Assembly (NCBI RefSeq): GCF_002878395.1
Contig: NC_061112.1
Coordinates: 38,585,218 to 38,649,217, forward strand
Source: Capsicum annuum
Taxonomy: Eukaryota > Streptophyta > Magnoliopsida > Solanales > Solanaceae
DNA length: 64,000 nucleotides
Direction of reading: 5' to 3'
Of this stretch, positions 35,902 through 47,634 are shown one piece after another (the first letter of the stretch is position 1; each line of letters starts with the position of its first letter). The notes below the pieces were generated by a model, which searched no databases, was not told the DNA's origin, and saw only the letters and a program-made list of their open reading frames with translations. The position numbers and the translations under genes are program-made.

Positions 35902-37318
35902 TGATAATCTTAGGTGGATTTATACACCTAAGTATTGTTATCTACATTTATTTAGTTAGCTTTTAAGGACTTCTCATATGCATAATGAGTTAATCATTAT
36001 AGAATTAAGCATATAGGTTTTAAGGACTTCTCATATGCATAATGAGTTAATCATTATATAATTAAGCATATAAGTGTCAATCTATTAATTGATTACTATT
36101 TAAGGTGTGTTCAAATAAGTTTGGAATTAAAACGTTCAATTAGAATTCAAATAAGAAAACTAATACTCTTAGCTTGAGCTATGTGCTATTCTAGCTTGTC
36201 TTACTTGATTCTAAGGTGTTGTGAGATATAATGTGTGGTAATTGATGATATAGGAAGCTTTTTGAGATGTTTAACTTTATATTTGGATGATATACAAGTT
36301 GTAATTGAAGAAGAAAATATACCAAAAAACAAGGGATGAAAGTCCAAGCACATGGAGTACACTAGGACAAAATCTAGAGTTTGTAGACTTATTGGAGTGA
36401 CATGCCCTCTACGAACCTCTTTAAGGGAATGCCACCCCTTTGGATACCAATTAAAATGAAATTTCTAGTATATCACTGTGATATGGGTATGCCACGCTCC
36501 CTATCCTCCTCGATAAGTGCATGACATAGAGGCTAAACAAAAATCAGCAATTTGGTCCTAGTGTAAATAGGACACTTCAATTCTTTTGTAACCACCTTGG
36601 ACGCCTTGTGGGGCTTGCAAAGAACTTAAGGATTCTTCAATTAGGGATTTTATTCTCTTACTTTAATTTTGCTTTGGATTATTACATATATTCCATCATT
36701 ATGATTTCTTGAAAGTTCATGAGAGGTTGAACACCCTCATTAAGGGTTAAGGCTAATAACACGAGTACTTAAGCTTGTTAATTGAGATGGTTCATGTTTT
36801 TATCATTGTTTGTTGTTAATATATCCTTGTTTTAACTATTCTACAGATTCTCAACCCTTATAACAAATGCATACTTCTATCATGAGCCCAGAAGAAGGAA
36901 TGACAGAATACAACGTGGGATATATGGAATAGGATCATAATCATTCAATGAATTAAAGTTATGATTTGCATTTAGGATAGTAATATACCTAATGCTCCAT
37001 ATTTGGTTCATATATGGGAATAAATAAAACTGTATTTAGTTCTTGTATCCCCGCTCAATGATGTAGCTGTAAGGCTATGTTGATAGTTGATTAGATGTTT
37101 GGAAGACCATGATCAAGTTATAAGTCCTGTGAACCAACAACAAAATAATCAACTAATCAATGAGATTATATGGCTGAGTAGGATTGTTCATAGTGACTTA
37201 ACCCCTGTGTTCTCCCTTTATTGTTTAAGAATGTCACTTTACCGCATTTCAATTCACAAACATTATTGGTTACTTTAGCACTTTTTTAATCTTCTTAGTG
37301 AACTAGGCTTTATTAAGA
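35902..37318 (+). repeat. 3' LTR of the nested Athila/Tat-type element
   Basis: It begins TGATAATCTTAGG after the purine tract and aligns with 22774-24204 throughout. Compared with that copy it has a 57-bp tandem duplication at 35964-36077 and a deletion of roughly 40-45 bases near 37303. The right edge is approximate. Confidence 0.7.
35964..36077. repeat. 57-bp tandem duplication in the 3' LTR
   Basis: 'taaggacttctcatatgca' and the bases after it recur at 35964 and 36021 almost unchanged. The partner 5' LTR has one copy (near 22831), so the duplication arose after insertion. Confidence 0.85.
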
Positions 37319-37950
37319 CCAGTTTACTACTTGTTGGGCCATGTACATTTCCGTTTGTAGTTGAGCTCAAGAAGTAATAAATAAATAGTGCCATTTTATA
37401 AGAATTTAACTGGGACTAAACTTATCTATTTACCCTTTGTAAAACTCATAATCTATAAGCATGTTACTCAAGTATTATTTTTAAATGAAAAATAATATTT
37501 TAAGAAAAGTTGCCAATGTATCATAGAAATACAATCAATAACAAGTAGAATAAATGAACAACATCACCTAATTAACCTATATTTAATCCACTAACATGGA
37601 ACATTGGTAGTCCACGATCATCTATCTATTGGAAGGCTGATATACTATAGTGGACCACATTAAGGAAGCGATATACTAACTACCAAGTCAAGAAGAACCC
37701 AACCTAAGGAAAGTAACTGCCCAAACCTAAACTAAGGCATCCAAATATTTACCTAAAGCTATCAATAAATTGAACTAACCAAAGCCAAGAAATGACTATC
37801 TTGACTATCGATTTATGGAATAATCCTATTCTAAAGCCCCATAAGTAGGCGATAGGGTAATAATTACCTAAATGAAAAACAATTAGAAATTTATCATACA
37901 AATATTAGTAATGATACAAATCTAAGATTCGATAAGTCGTAGGCCACTTG
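37319..37950. other. Unassigned sequence
   Basis: No coding, terminal or repeat signature is recognised. It is AT-rich, and the only small frame (37087-37278) lies in the LTR to the left. Confidence 0.4.
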
Positions 37951-39120
37951 GATTCCAGAGAGGTCACTCACAACCTACTAAACCAGAGTTTTTCTCGTTT
38001 AAAAGCCTCCAACTGCTTCTATATTTTAATGAACCTTTAGATTATGTCTTGGTTTTCATGAATTTTAGACTTTTAAGGCTTCCCACAGTAGCTACAAGTC
38101 TTTTATGAGTTATTTAAAATGTCAGTTTGGTTACTGGATAGTTTGTTTAGATTTTAGCCTCATTTCCCTTTTTTGGAGCTTTCGGTGTTTAGGATTTGGT
38201 CTCTGGACTAAAGTCTTAGAAGAAGATCTTGGGTGAGAATTTTGACAATAATATTAGCTTTGTAACATTGATTTTAGGTTATTGGGATATTTGGTTCAAG
38301 TACCGAGACTGTCGAACTCATTTTTTGGGCTTATTATAGAAAAATAGAACTATAGGTATGGGCCCTAGATTTAGTTGTAATGATCTCATAAGAAAGTTTG
38401 ATGGTTCTATTAAGTCTGGAACATCGAATTTTGTATGGTAGCATGATTTATTTGTGCGCATGAGTTTCTAAACAAATCTCGGGAACTCAATCAGAGTAAG
38501 CTTGGACTCTAAAAAGATCTAATGCATCAAGATGCTGATGCAACCACTTAAGCAATCATATGATTTGTTAGGCATTCTCTATGTTTGTTACAGAGGGCCG
38601 CATATGCGACCTAGACCATTTTGTCAAGGGACATTTAAGAGATCTATGTGTCCTCTTAAGAAGGCATGGCTTAAGCAGTCTGGGAGTAAATTAACCTACA
38701 CCTGACCCATGGTGCCAATTTGTTTAAGAGATCATGGCACCGCTTAAGCGGCTTTTGCTTAAGCAACATGGTGGCCGCTTATGCAGAACCTCGTGGCTTT
38801 AAATCCTCTTTTCCCCACCTGATTTTTCACCATTTCTTCCACTATTTTCACACTAAATTGAGAGTTCAAAGAGAGGAAAATATGTTAAATCATCCATATA
38901 AGTTAGGGTAAGAAAGCCTAACTCTCCTAGGTAATTTTCTATTAATTTCCCTTTAATTTCAATTCCAAATCATGGTATATTCATGGAAATTAAATCTCAA
39001 ATTCCTAAGATGTAAGGGTTGATTGGAGACCCGATTAAAACTTTGATGATGTTCTTTTTTGAGCACACATTCCTTCTCTTTTGAGGTACGTCATGACAAA
39101 TTAAATTTTTGATTCTATTT
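37951..39120 (+). repeat. LTR family C, plus orientation
   Basis: It matches the reverse complement of 47635-48770: both share 'cacagt.gc..c.agt', 'gatgagaattttgacaat' style words and a cluster of CTTAAG palindromes upstream of a TATA-like box ('ggctttaaatcc', about 38781-38792). Edges are approximate. No coding region of its parent element is identified beside it. The frame at 38720-38911 lies over the palindromes and is not a gene. Confidence 0.55.
38545..38792 (+). promoter_or_regulatory. CTTAAG palindrome cluster and TATA-like box in LTR C
   Basis: CTTAAG cores occur near 38547, 38653, 38670, 38742 and 38758, plus a CTTATG variant near 38775. CCGCTTAAGCGG at 38740-38751 is a perfect 12-base palindrome. 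The cluster ends just before a TATA-like 'tttaaat'. That a factor binds here is inference from the arrangement. Confidence 0.4.
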
Positions 39121-39559
39121 ACGACCCCTGTAGGCTTGTTCTTGACCAAAATTTTGACTTAACCAAAAGTGGGTCCTATACCTAAACTTTTAAATTTTCA
39201 ACCTTCCAATCGATATGTCAAAATGAGCTTGGGTGTACCACCCAAAAATAAGATCTAACTAGCCTAAAATCAATATTCCAGAGATGATATCCCAATTGTA
39301 ATTCACATTTGATATCATTTTATTGAAGGTTTTTCCTAGTGGCCTTTTGGATCCCACGAAGAATACTAATTAGGGAATTGATTCTAAGAAACAAACGAAC
39401 TTCCCAGTAATCCAACTATCAATCTCAATAAGTTATGAATTACTTAGGGAATTTATGGAGAATCTCAAATGGTAGAAATTAGCAGAAACATAAAAAATGA
39501 CTCAAAAGGTCATTACAAGAAGATTGCTTCAACTCTTAGAGAGCTTTGTCCGATTTGAG
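39121..39559. other. Breakpoint region beside the copia fragment
   Basis: Starts with 'gcttgttcttgaccaaaatt', which recurs at 41231-41275 on the other side of the copia fragment. The rest has no recognised content. Confidence 0.4.
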
Positions 39560-41240
39560 TACATGATGAGGAAAATCTGCATCTTCAAAACTAGAGGTTG
39601 TTTGACATAGACTTTTTCCTTTAAGTTTCTAATTAGAAAAGTACTTTAGACATAAATTTGAAAGTGTTTGAACCCCATATAGGTAGCAAAACAAATTAGA
39701 ATCCTGATAGACTCTATCCTTGCTACAGGGGTGAATGTCTCATCATAATCAATTCTTTCTCTTAGTTATAACCTTGGACAACCAGTCTTTATTTATTTCA
39801 ATTGATAGTTCCTTTTTCATCCTACATGTTTCTGCACACCCATTTCGTCCCAATAATTGTTCTTTCAACAAGTATGGAGACCAAGTGCCAAGCTTTACTT
39901 CATTAAAATTGTTGAAGCTCCTTCTGCATTGAATTGATCCAATCAGTATTTTTCAGAATTTCTTTCATATTTTTAGGCTAGGTTTGGGATAGGAATGCAG
40001 AGAATGCCATGGAATTTCTTGTTTGAGCTCTTGTTTGGACTCCAGTCTCCAAAGGTAACGTTAGATTATTAGAAGGATGAGAGATCTATGTCTCCAACTT
40101 GACCTTTCTATATGCGTTCCACTATGACCAGGTCCCTAAGAAGTTTGACTGGACCCTTCTTATTATTCTTCAACTAGAGTTGGGTTCTATGATTGTGATC
40201 TTGAATCACCATCTCCCTCATTGTTCTTATCTGGATCACTTAGTTCCTATCATCTTAAGTAATATCTTACATTTGAATGGGAATGAGTTCTTTAATTTTT
40301 GAATCTTCACCATCTCCTTGATTCGTAAGCTTTCCTGACTCATCAAAGACCATATGCACACTTTCTTCAACACACAAAGTTCTTTTGTTGAAACTTTGTA
40401 TGCTTTTCTTATTGAAGAGTAGCCCACAAATACTACTTCATAACTTTTTGGAGTAAAACTTCCCTAGATCATTCTTCCTATTTTGAACAAAGCCTTTGCA
40501 CCCAAAAGGTATGACTTAGTCAAGTTTAGTCTTTTTATTGAACAAAAGCTCATAGGGGTCTATTTCAGGAGTGATCTAATTAAACACCTATTTGTCTCAT
40601 AGCAGGCATTATTCAAAACTTTAGACCAAAAGTTCTTTGGTACTTCACTATCAATCAATATGGTTATGTTAATCTCTAAGAGGGTTCTGTTGTTTCTTTC
40701 AACAACTCTATTTTGCTGAGGAGTCCTTTTAAAAGAAAAGTTATAACCTATTCAATTTTAAGCACAAAATACTATAACTTGGGAGTTCTCAAATTTAGTT
40801 CCATGATCAGATCTGAATTCAGAAATTTTACAATTCAACTTTATTTGAATTTTCTTGACAAAACTAACCAAAATCTCAAAAGTTGCATCCTTTATTCACA
40901 AGGATATTGTCAAGGTGAACCTTGAGTAGTCATCTACAATTACAGAGACATACATCTTTCCTACTCTACTTTGGAATTTACCAGGGCCATATAGATCCAT
41001 ATGTAATATCTCAAGGGGTCTAGAAGTGCTCACCTACTTTTTCAACTTAAAGGAAGACCTAGTTTGTTTGCCCTTAACACAAGCCTTACAAATCTAATTG
41101 TCTTGAAATTTTAGCTTTGGTATGCCATGAACCAGGTCCTTCGAAATTAACTTGTTCAACAAAGAGGAACTTATATGTCCCAGCCTTCTATGCCATAAAT
41201 CAACATCTTTACTTAGTTAATGGGCCCTGCGAGCTTGTTC
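39560..41240 (-). pseudogene. Copia element: integrase and start of reverse transcriptase
   Basis: Minus-strand translation gives the pre-integrase segment ('DVDLWHRRLGHIS', then C..C 'CKACVKGKQ'), then the integrase core. The core reads 'MDLYGPGKF', 'VIVDDYSRF', 'FRSDHGTKFEN' and 'TPQQNRVVERNNRTLLE', so all three D, D, E catalytic positions are readable. The linker has a 'SQESLRIKEMVKIQ' stretch, then the RT entry ('MQKELQQF', 'IGTKWVCRN', 'RLVVQGYN'), ending near 39560 after a 'KQP' motif. Stops and a frameshift break it. Gag, the protease, most of RT and both LTRs are missing. The linker style suggests the SIRE-like branch. Flanked by a short direct repeat (39126-39163, 41222-41283). Confidence 0.8.
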
Positions 41241-41259
41241 TTGACACAAATTTTATTCT

Positions 41260-42290
41260 TGACCAAAATTTTGACTTGACCTATTTCCCCATGACATTCA
41301 TGGATTTGATGAATAGGGTCTTTTGTCCATTTTTGGATTTGTTAGGCATTGTCTTCATTGACGACATTTTGGTCTATTCTAAGAATGAGGCAGATCATGT
41401 TGATCAACTTCATATTGTGTTGTAAACCTTGAAGGATCATTATTTGTATGAGAAGTTCTCTAAGTGTGATTTTTGGTTGAAGGATGTGACTTTCTTTACT
41501 CATGATATCTCTAGTGAAGGGATCGTGGTAGATCCACTAAAGGTTATAGTGGTTAAGAAGTGTCCTAGACCTGTGACTCCAATTGATATTTGGAGGGTCT
41601 TAGGTCTAGATGGCTACATGAGATTTGTGGAGATTTTTTGGACAATAGTTGCCCCATTGACCAAGTTGACCAAAAAGAAGGTCAAGTTCTTGCGGTCGGA
41701 TGCGTGTGAGGTTAGTTTTGAAAGGTTGAAGAAAAATTAACTTCGGCTCTAATTTCAACCTTGCCCGAGGTTAATGATGGTTTTGTAGTGTATTGTGATA
41801 CTTCTAGTACTGGGCTTGGTTGTGTGTTGATAAAACATGGTATGGTAGTAGCCTATGCTTCTGAAATTGAAGGTTCATGAGAAGAACTATTGAAGATTCA
41901 TGAGAAGAACTACCCTACTCATGACTTATAATTATTAATGCTTGTATTTGTATTAATGATTTGGCATCACTATCTCTATGGAGTTTATGTGGACCTATTT
42001 ACCAATCATAAGAGCCTTTAGTATGTGTTTACTTAGAAAGAGTTGAATCCCAGGCATCTAAGATGGCTTGAGCTATGTCAATACTAAGACATGAGTCTCC
42101 ATTACCATCCAGGTAAATTTAACATTATTAATGATGCTCTTAGCAGGCTATCCATGGGGATTTTGGCTTATTTTGATGTGGATAAACGGGAGTTGGTAAA
42201 GGATATTCACCATTTAGCTAGTCTTGGATTTCATCTCTCAGACTCAAAGGATAATGGTGTGTTCGTGCATCCATTATCATAGTCATCTCT
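41260..42290 (+). pseudogene. Gypsy element D: reverse transcriptase end and RNase H
   Basis: The frames at 41117-41425 and 41429-41740 carry 'PMTFMDLMNRVFCPFLDLL' and the RT catalytic loop FIDDILVYSKNE with both aspartates intact. Then come 'LYEKFSKCDFWL', 'EGIVVDPLK' and the tether region 'GYMRFVEIFW'. RNase H is readable near 41770-41860 ('YCDTSSTGLGCVLI', catalytic Asp visible) but is broken by a 23-bp tandem duplication at 41867-41912. The end frame (42091-42282) reads 'YHPGKFNIINDALSR'. The first 150 bases of the 41117 frame belong to the antisense copia fragment, so the gypsy part begins near 41260. Confidence 0.82.
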
Positions 42291-43730
42291 TGTGGTTAAA
42301 ATAAAGAAAAAGAAAATATTGGATCCCAACTTGGTAATGTGGGTCAATAAAAGGTTGTTGACTTTATAATTGGTGGTGATGATATCTTGATAACCAAGGT
42401 AGTCTATGTGTTTCTGATATCAATGGACTGAGGAAAAATATCACGGCTGAGGCTCAATAGTCTCGGTATGCTATTCATCTAGGTTCTACGAAGATGTTTC
42501 ACTATCTTAAGGCGTTTAATTAGTGGAATAATATAAAGTAAGATACTTATATCCATGTGGCTAAGTGTATGGTGTGCCAACAAGTGAAAGTCGAACACTT
42601 GAGGCCCAGTGGTTTGTGTCAAGAGATAGAGTTGCCCATATAGAAGTGGGAAGTGATTAATATGGATTTTGTCACCGGTCTTCCCTAGTCTCAAAATTAA
42701 TGCGATTCTATTTGAGTTATTTTGGATAGAATAACCAAGTTCCATTTCTTTCCGATGAGGACAAGTTATTCAGTGGAGAATTATGCTATGTTGTATCTTG
42801 CAGAGATTATAAAGTTGCAAGGCAATGTGGTCTCTATCATCTAGAATCATGGTACTCCATCTTCATCTCATATTTGGAAGTCATTTTAGAAAGGTTTGGG
42901 AATTAAGGTATGCATTAGTACCTCTTTCCACCCAAAAATGAACGAACAAGCAGAGAGGACCATCCAAACATTGAAAGATATGTTGTATGCTTGTTTGATT
43001 GATTATGATTGTTGTTGGTACAACCATTTGCCTTTGATTGAGTTTTCTTATAACAATAGTTACCACTCTAGTATTGGTATGGATTCTTTTGAGGTTTTGT
43101 ATGGTAGGTGATGTCGATCTTCTATAGGGTGATATGAGCTTGGTGAACGTAAGTTATTTGGCCTCGATTCGATTCACCAACCCTTGGAGAAGGTGAGGGT
43201 TATTTGTGATGGATTTAAAGCCTCTCTAAGTCGTTAAAAGTCCTATGTAGAGGTAAGGCATAGGGATTTAGAGTTTAATATTGGTGATTATGTATTCTTG
43301 AAGGTATCTCCCATGAAGGGAGTAATGTGGTTTGGTAAGAATGGAAAATTAGGTCCCCCGGTATATTGGTCCCTACTTGATTTTGAAGAAGGTTTGTAAT
43401 GCTTCCTACGAATTGTAATTTCCATTTAGTTTGAGCTCCATTCATCTGGTGTAGAACTTATCCATGTTGCTAAAATTTATTCGTGACCCTTCATTGGTTG
43501 TTCACTTGGAGAATGTTGGTATTTCAGACTCTTTGTCCTACGGGGATGTCCCAGTGAGGATCTTGGATTGACAAATTACTTGATTACAAATGAAAGAGGT
43601 GGCTTCAGTGAAGGTTCTATGGAGTAACCAAAATTCTAAGAAAGCTAAATGGGAGGCGGAAGAGGACATAAAATACAAGTATCCGCATTTGTTTCCTATT
43701 TTAGAGACTCGTGCTTGAGGTATGTGCTAA
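42291..43730 (+). pseudogene. Gypsy element D: integrase
   Basis: The zinc-binding end 'CMVCQQVKVEHLRPSG' near 42570 is followed by 'EVINMDFVTGLP' (first catalytic Asp), a degraded second motif where Asp is Asn ('NHGTPSSSHIWKSF'), and an intact third motif in the clean frame at 42896-43111 ('[15 protein letters not shown]', '[20 protein letters not shown]'). C-terminal traces ('VVHLENVGISDSLSYGDVPV') extend to about 43720. The frame at 42479-42745 on the minus strand is a shadow. The order RT, RNase H, integrase, purine tract, LTR is collinear on the plus strand. Confidence 0.8.
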
Positions 43731-44000
43731 CCTTCTTAATTTGATCTATGTTTTTGGTAAACATTGGGTACAAGTCCATAAATTATGAATTGAGCATGTT
43801 TTTGATAGACAATGGGTCGAGTCCCAAAGTCAATTGAATGAATTGTCGATTGATAATAATCTTGCCATGTACCTTATCCTTGTTGTATCTCTTGATTTCT
43901 AACTTGGTTAAAGATTAGTTCATGTTTAGTAATGTGTTCACTCATGTTTATTCTTTACTTACCCATCATTTGAGGATGAATGATCCAAGTGGGGCAGAAT
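43731..44000 (+). other. 3' untranslated region and purine tract of element D
   Basis: It contains 'gaggatgaatgatccaagtg' then a purine run AGTGGGGCAGA (43989-43998), directly before the LTR start near 44001. This is the standard arrangement of the family. Confidence 0.65.
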
Positions 44001-46283
44001 TAAAACACCTAGGCCTCAGACCTTTAGAAAATTCTCTTAGTTGAAGCTTCTGGACTGGGTACGACTTCAAGGTACTAGTGGTACCCTTGACTTGTATACT
44101 AGGCAGTGTGGTATGGGTTATACACTGTCCAAGATACTTTTTATCCTCTCCATGGTCGTATGTTAGATACGGGTCATATACTACCTAGTCGTATGGAGTA
44201 TTGGTCTTGATCTATTGGACACTATCTTGGGTATGGTTTGGGATATGGTTTAGGGTATAATTCATACCTTAAGATACGAGTATTATGTGTGTACTCATAC
44301 CTTTGTTAGTGTAGGGGTCCTTGATGGGTCCTAGGGTATGAGCTAGGGTACCACTCGTACCCTAGGGTATAGTTTACTCAAGTAAGTCGTGCTCTCCTTG
44401 GAAGTTACTTTTCAGATTTTAAGCCATGGGCTTTATGGACATTTCCCACCCCAAAACCCTTAAGTCCCCTCACTATATAATATATTTTGGCCTCCTAAAA
44501 CACTTATTTATTGGATCAAACATTCCAAAAAAACTCTCTAAAACTTCACTACAAAGATTTAAGATAGACTTTCAAATGGTGATCATCTAGTAGCAAGAAA
44601 GGGAGAAGTTCTTCTCGGAATCATCCTTTATAAAGGCATGTTACTCTTTCCCTTACTGTAAACTCAAATATCATGTGTTTTAAACTTGGGTTATGACTTG
44701 TAGATGATCTTTAAATCAAATGGTTATGGTTTGATGCCTAGTGTTGAGTAATTTTTGCTCCTACTTAGACTTGTGTTTATACTTGACTTTAGTGATGATT
44801 TTCGCATGTGGGTACTTGTTTTTCATGGTTTAACAAATGATTCATGAATAACCCTAAGAATGATGATTTCTACTTTGATTTTGGCCTTGGTAAAGGCATG
44901 CCCACAAGGTGTTTGTGAAAATGTCTATGAGAAATGTCTAGTCACATATTGGTAATCTTTTGAACTAGGGTAATGGTCCAATAAGTATGAGTGGTTTGTA
45001 AATGGCATTGTAAAGACCTTATTATACATGTAATTAGTTAATTTATGACCTTGATGATTTGATTACTAAAAGGGTTAAAGTCCCTAAACATGAGCTTGAA
45101 TTGTATTTTAACTAAAGAGTTGTATAAGAATGCTAATGAAGAATGAATGGTTGAGTAGGAATCTTGATGACCACAATTTAAATTGAATGATAATTGAAAC
45201 TAATGTATTGGCTTTTTGAAGTGATTGTTTGATATGTGATTCATGAAGACCTTATAGTCATGTACGATGTGGAATTGTGGCCTTGATGGCTTAAAATTGT
45301 TAAATGGGTTAAAGTCCCCAAATGTGAATGGTACAATATGAATGCATGTACAAAGGGTTACAGTCCTAATGTCATCTAGTATTGGGCGTGATGTCTTGCG
45401 GTTAGAGTTAACATATGTAATAAAATGGCTTGTGGTTAGATTCCACATGCATAATGAAATAACTTGTGGTTAGAGTCCACATGCATAATGAAATAGGTTG
45501 TGGTTAGAGTCCACTTGACTAAAGAGAAGGCTTGTTGTTAGAGTACACTTACTTAATAAGATGGCTTAAGGTTAGAGTTGTCTTTCTCGATATAACCTTA
45601 GCGGTGGAAGGTTAGAGTTCTCCACTTTATGGTCCACATTTGAGTGCTTTGAAATGCACGTTGAGGCCTTGTTATCTTTTAAACTTGATGTATCCATATG
45701 CATTTACATGTCTATGTGTATAAATATGGTGGATTGTGATGGTTTGACTTGGTATTGAATGTTAACACTATTTTATCCTTACTCTTGAGTTACATGCTAG
45801 CGCTTCAATTGCTAACCCTCTCTGAATAATGTGTCCCCACGTGACATATGTCCCGGAGTATCATATTCTCTTCCTATGTAGTGATCAGGTGTTAGGGCAA
45901 TTCAAGTGTTGACATCGAAGTGGTTATCTTCCATCTTTCGGAAGGAACACATTTCATGGTTGCCATAGCCTTTTTCATAGGACTATTTTAGTTTTGATTT
46001 TTGCTATTATCAGGGGCTTTTCCGAACATATTATTGACTCTGAACTTTTTGAGGCTTATGGATGACTATGGACTTAGGTAGATTGGATGTTGAATGTTGA
46101 TATCAATGAATGGCTAGCATTTCTAATGTTATGAATATTTTGCTTCCACTATCATATTATATGTTCGGAGTTTATCCGACTCTTGTGAATTGGTGTATTG
46201 GCTAGGTGAGGTTAACAGGGTAACTCAGGTCCTTGTTGGGCTTGAGATGACCATACAAAAAGCACCAATTTCATGTCGTGTAA
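44001..46283 (+). repeat. 3' LTR of gypsy element D (LTR family D)
   Basis: It starts TTAAAACACC (degraded TGTAACACC) and ends ...CATGTCGTGTAA. 2.28 kb. Its second half shares layout words with LTR A ('ttacatgctagcgct', 'gtgtccc.ac.tga'). It carries a 34-bp minisatellite at 45395-45600. Confidence 0.7.
45395..45600. repeat. 34-bp minisatellite in LTR D (about 6 units)
   Basis: 'cttgtggttagagtccacat' and the bases following it start at about 45395, 45429, 45463, 45497, 45531 and 45565. Spacing is almost exactly 34. Confidence 0.88.
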
Positions 46284-47630
46284 GGTTATTAGCAATTAAG
46301 GATTAGTATTAGGTTAGTGCATATAAGTAGTCTCAGACATCATCAAGGCCCCTTCATTCGTAAGTCATCATGCCTAAGAAGAGAGGCCATTATAGGTCCT
46401 AACATTGTGAGTAACCGAGCTAGAGGAGGTTTATACACTTGGTTACATTATGGTACTTGGTTCTGTTATAGCAGTATAGATTATACTTTTCATTAATTCT
46501 TCCAGGCACTTGCCTATCACCAGTATATGCCTATATCTATCAGCCTTATGGAGGGTTGCATAGGTATAGGTGATGAGTATTGCTTTTGGTTTGTTGTGTG
46601 TTGATTCTACCTTCCGAGTTATGGGTCCCAGTTTAGGTATAATATTTTTAGGCTAGCCGGTTACTGTATGTGTTATTATTATGGTTAGTTATGACAAGTT
46701 CATTACTAGATTGATTCTCATATTCGAGGCATGATTTTGATTCTTTTCTTTACGGTACCTTTATTATAAATAATTATCCCAAGTTTAGACATCATGATTA
46801 GAGATCTTTATTATGTTAGCACTAGTTCTATTATGATTAAGAGGCCTTAAGATACTAGTATGACTACTTTAGGTTGTACCTTTGAGTTAGCCTTGTTTAT
46901 GTATATATATTAATATGTAGTTATGGTAGTGCCATATATCCCTCCCTTCATTCATTTTTTCATGTTGTATATCCATTCCTTGGCCTTGTATACTACTGTA
47001 TATCCTTGTTATGCTCTTCATTTGTATGTCGACCAACAATATACGATATAGTTCTTAGGTGCCAGAGTATGGCTAGAATCTTATAGTTTATCCTTATTGT
47101 CTCCATATCTTTAGTATGTTAGTTTCTTGGATATTTGAGCATTGTTGACATTCTTTCATACGTGTTATGCATATTTTCATTATCTTCCAAGCTCACTTGG
47201 AAATTGCCTACTATCCATCGTGTGGTTGGTACTCATACCACACTTCTGCTACCTGCAGATCATAGTACAGGGTCTCGCCGTTATTGTGTGTGTCATGTAT
47301 AGAAACTATTGTTCGGAGACATAGGTTGAGAACCAAGTATTCAGAGTATTCCTGTTCTCCATACAATGTATTAGACTAATATATATGTTGTATTTATAGA
47401 TTGGTTGTATTAGTATATTCATTTAGTACTTTATTTTGTAGTCTTATTATATTAGAAGCACTTGTACTAGCTCCATCGAGTTTTGGGACTACCTTGTGTA
47501 TTTTAGCCTTTTTACAATATTTATTCTGCATTCTTCCTTCATTTCTCTTTGTAGTCCATTACTAGTAGTTCTAGACCACATGTTGGCTTACCTACTAGTG
47601 GGTTCTAGTAGGTAAATCGTGACCTAAGGA
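46284..47630 (+). repeat. LTR family F, plus orientation (probable)
   Basis: It ends 'ggcttacctactagtgggtt' then 'agtaggtaaatcgtgacc', matching in style the reverse-complemented end of 59192-59624. No coding content. The left edge is set only by the end of LTR D. The frame at 47142-47324 has no motif. Confidence 0.45.
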
Positions 47631-47634
47631 ATCG

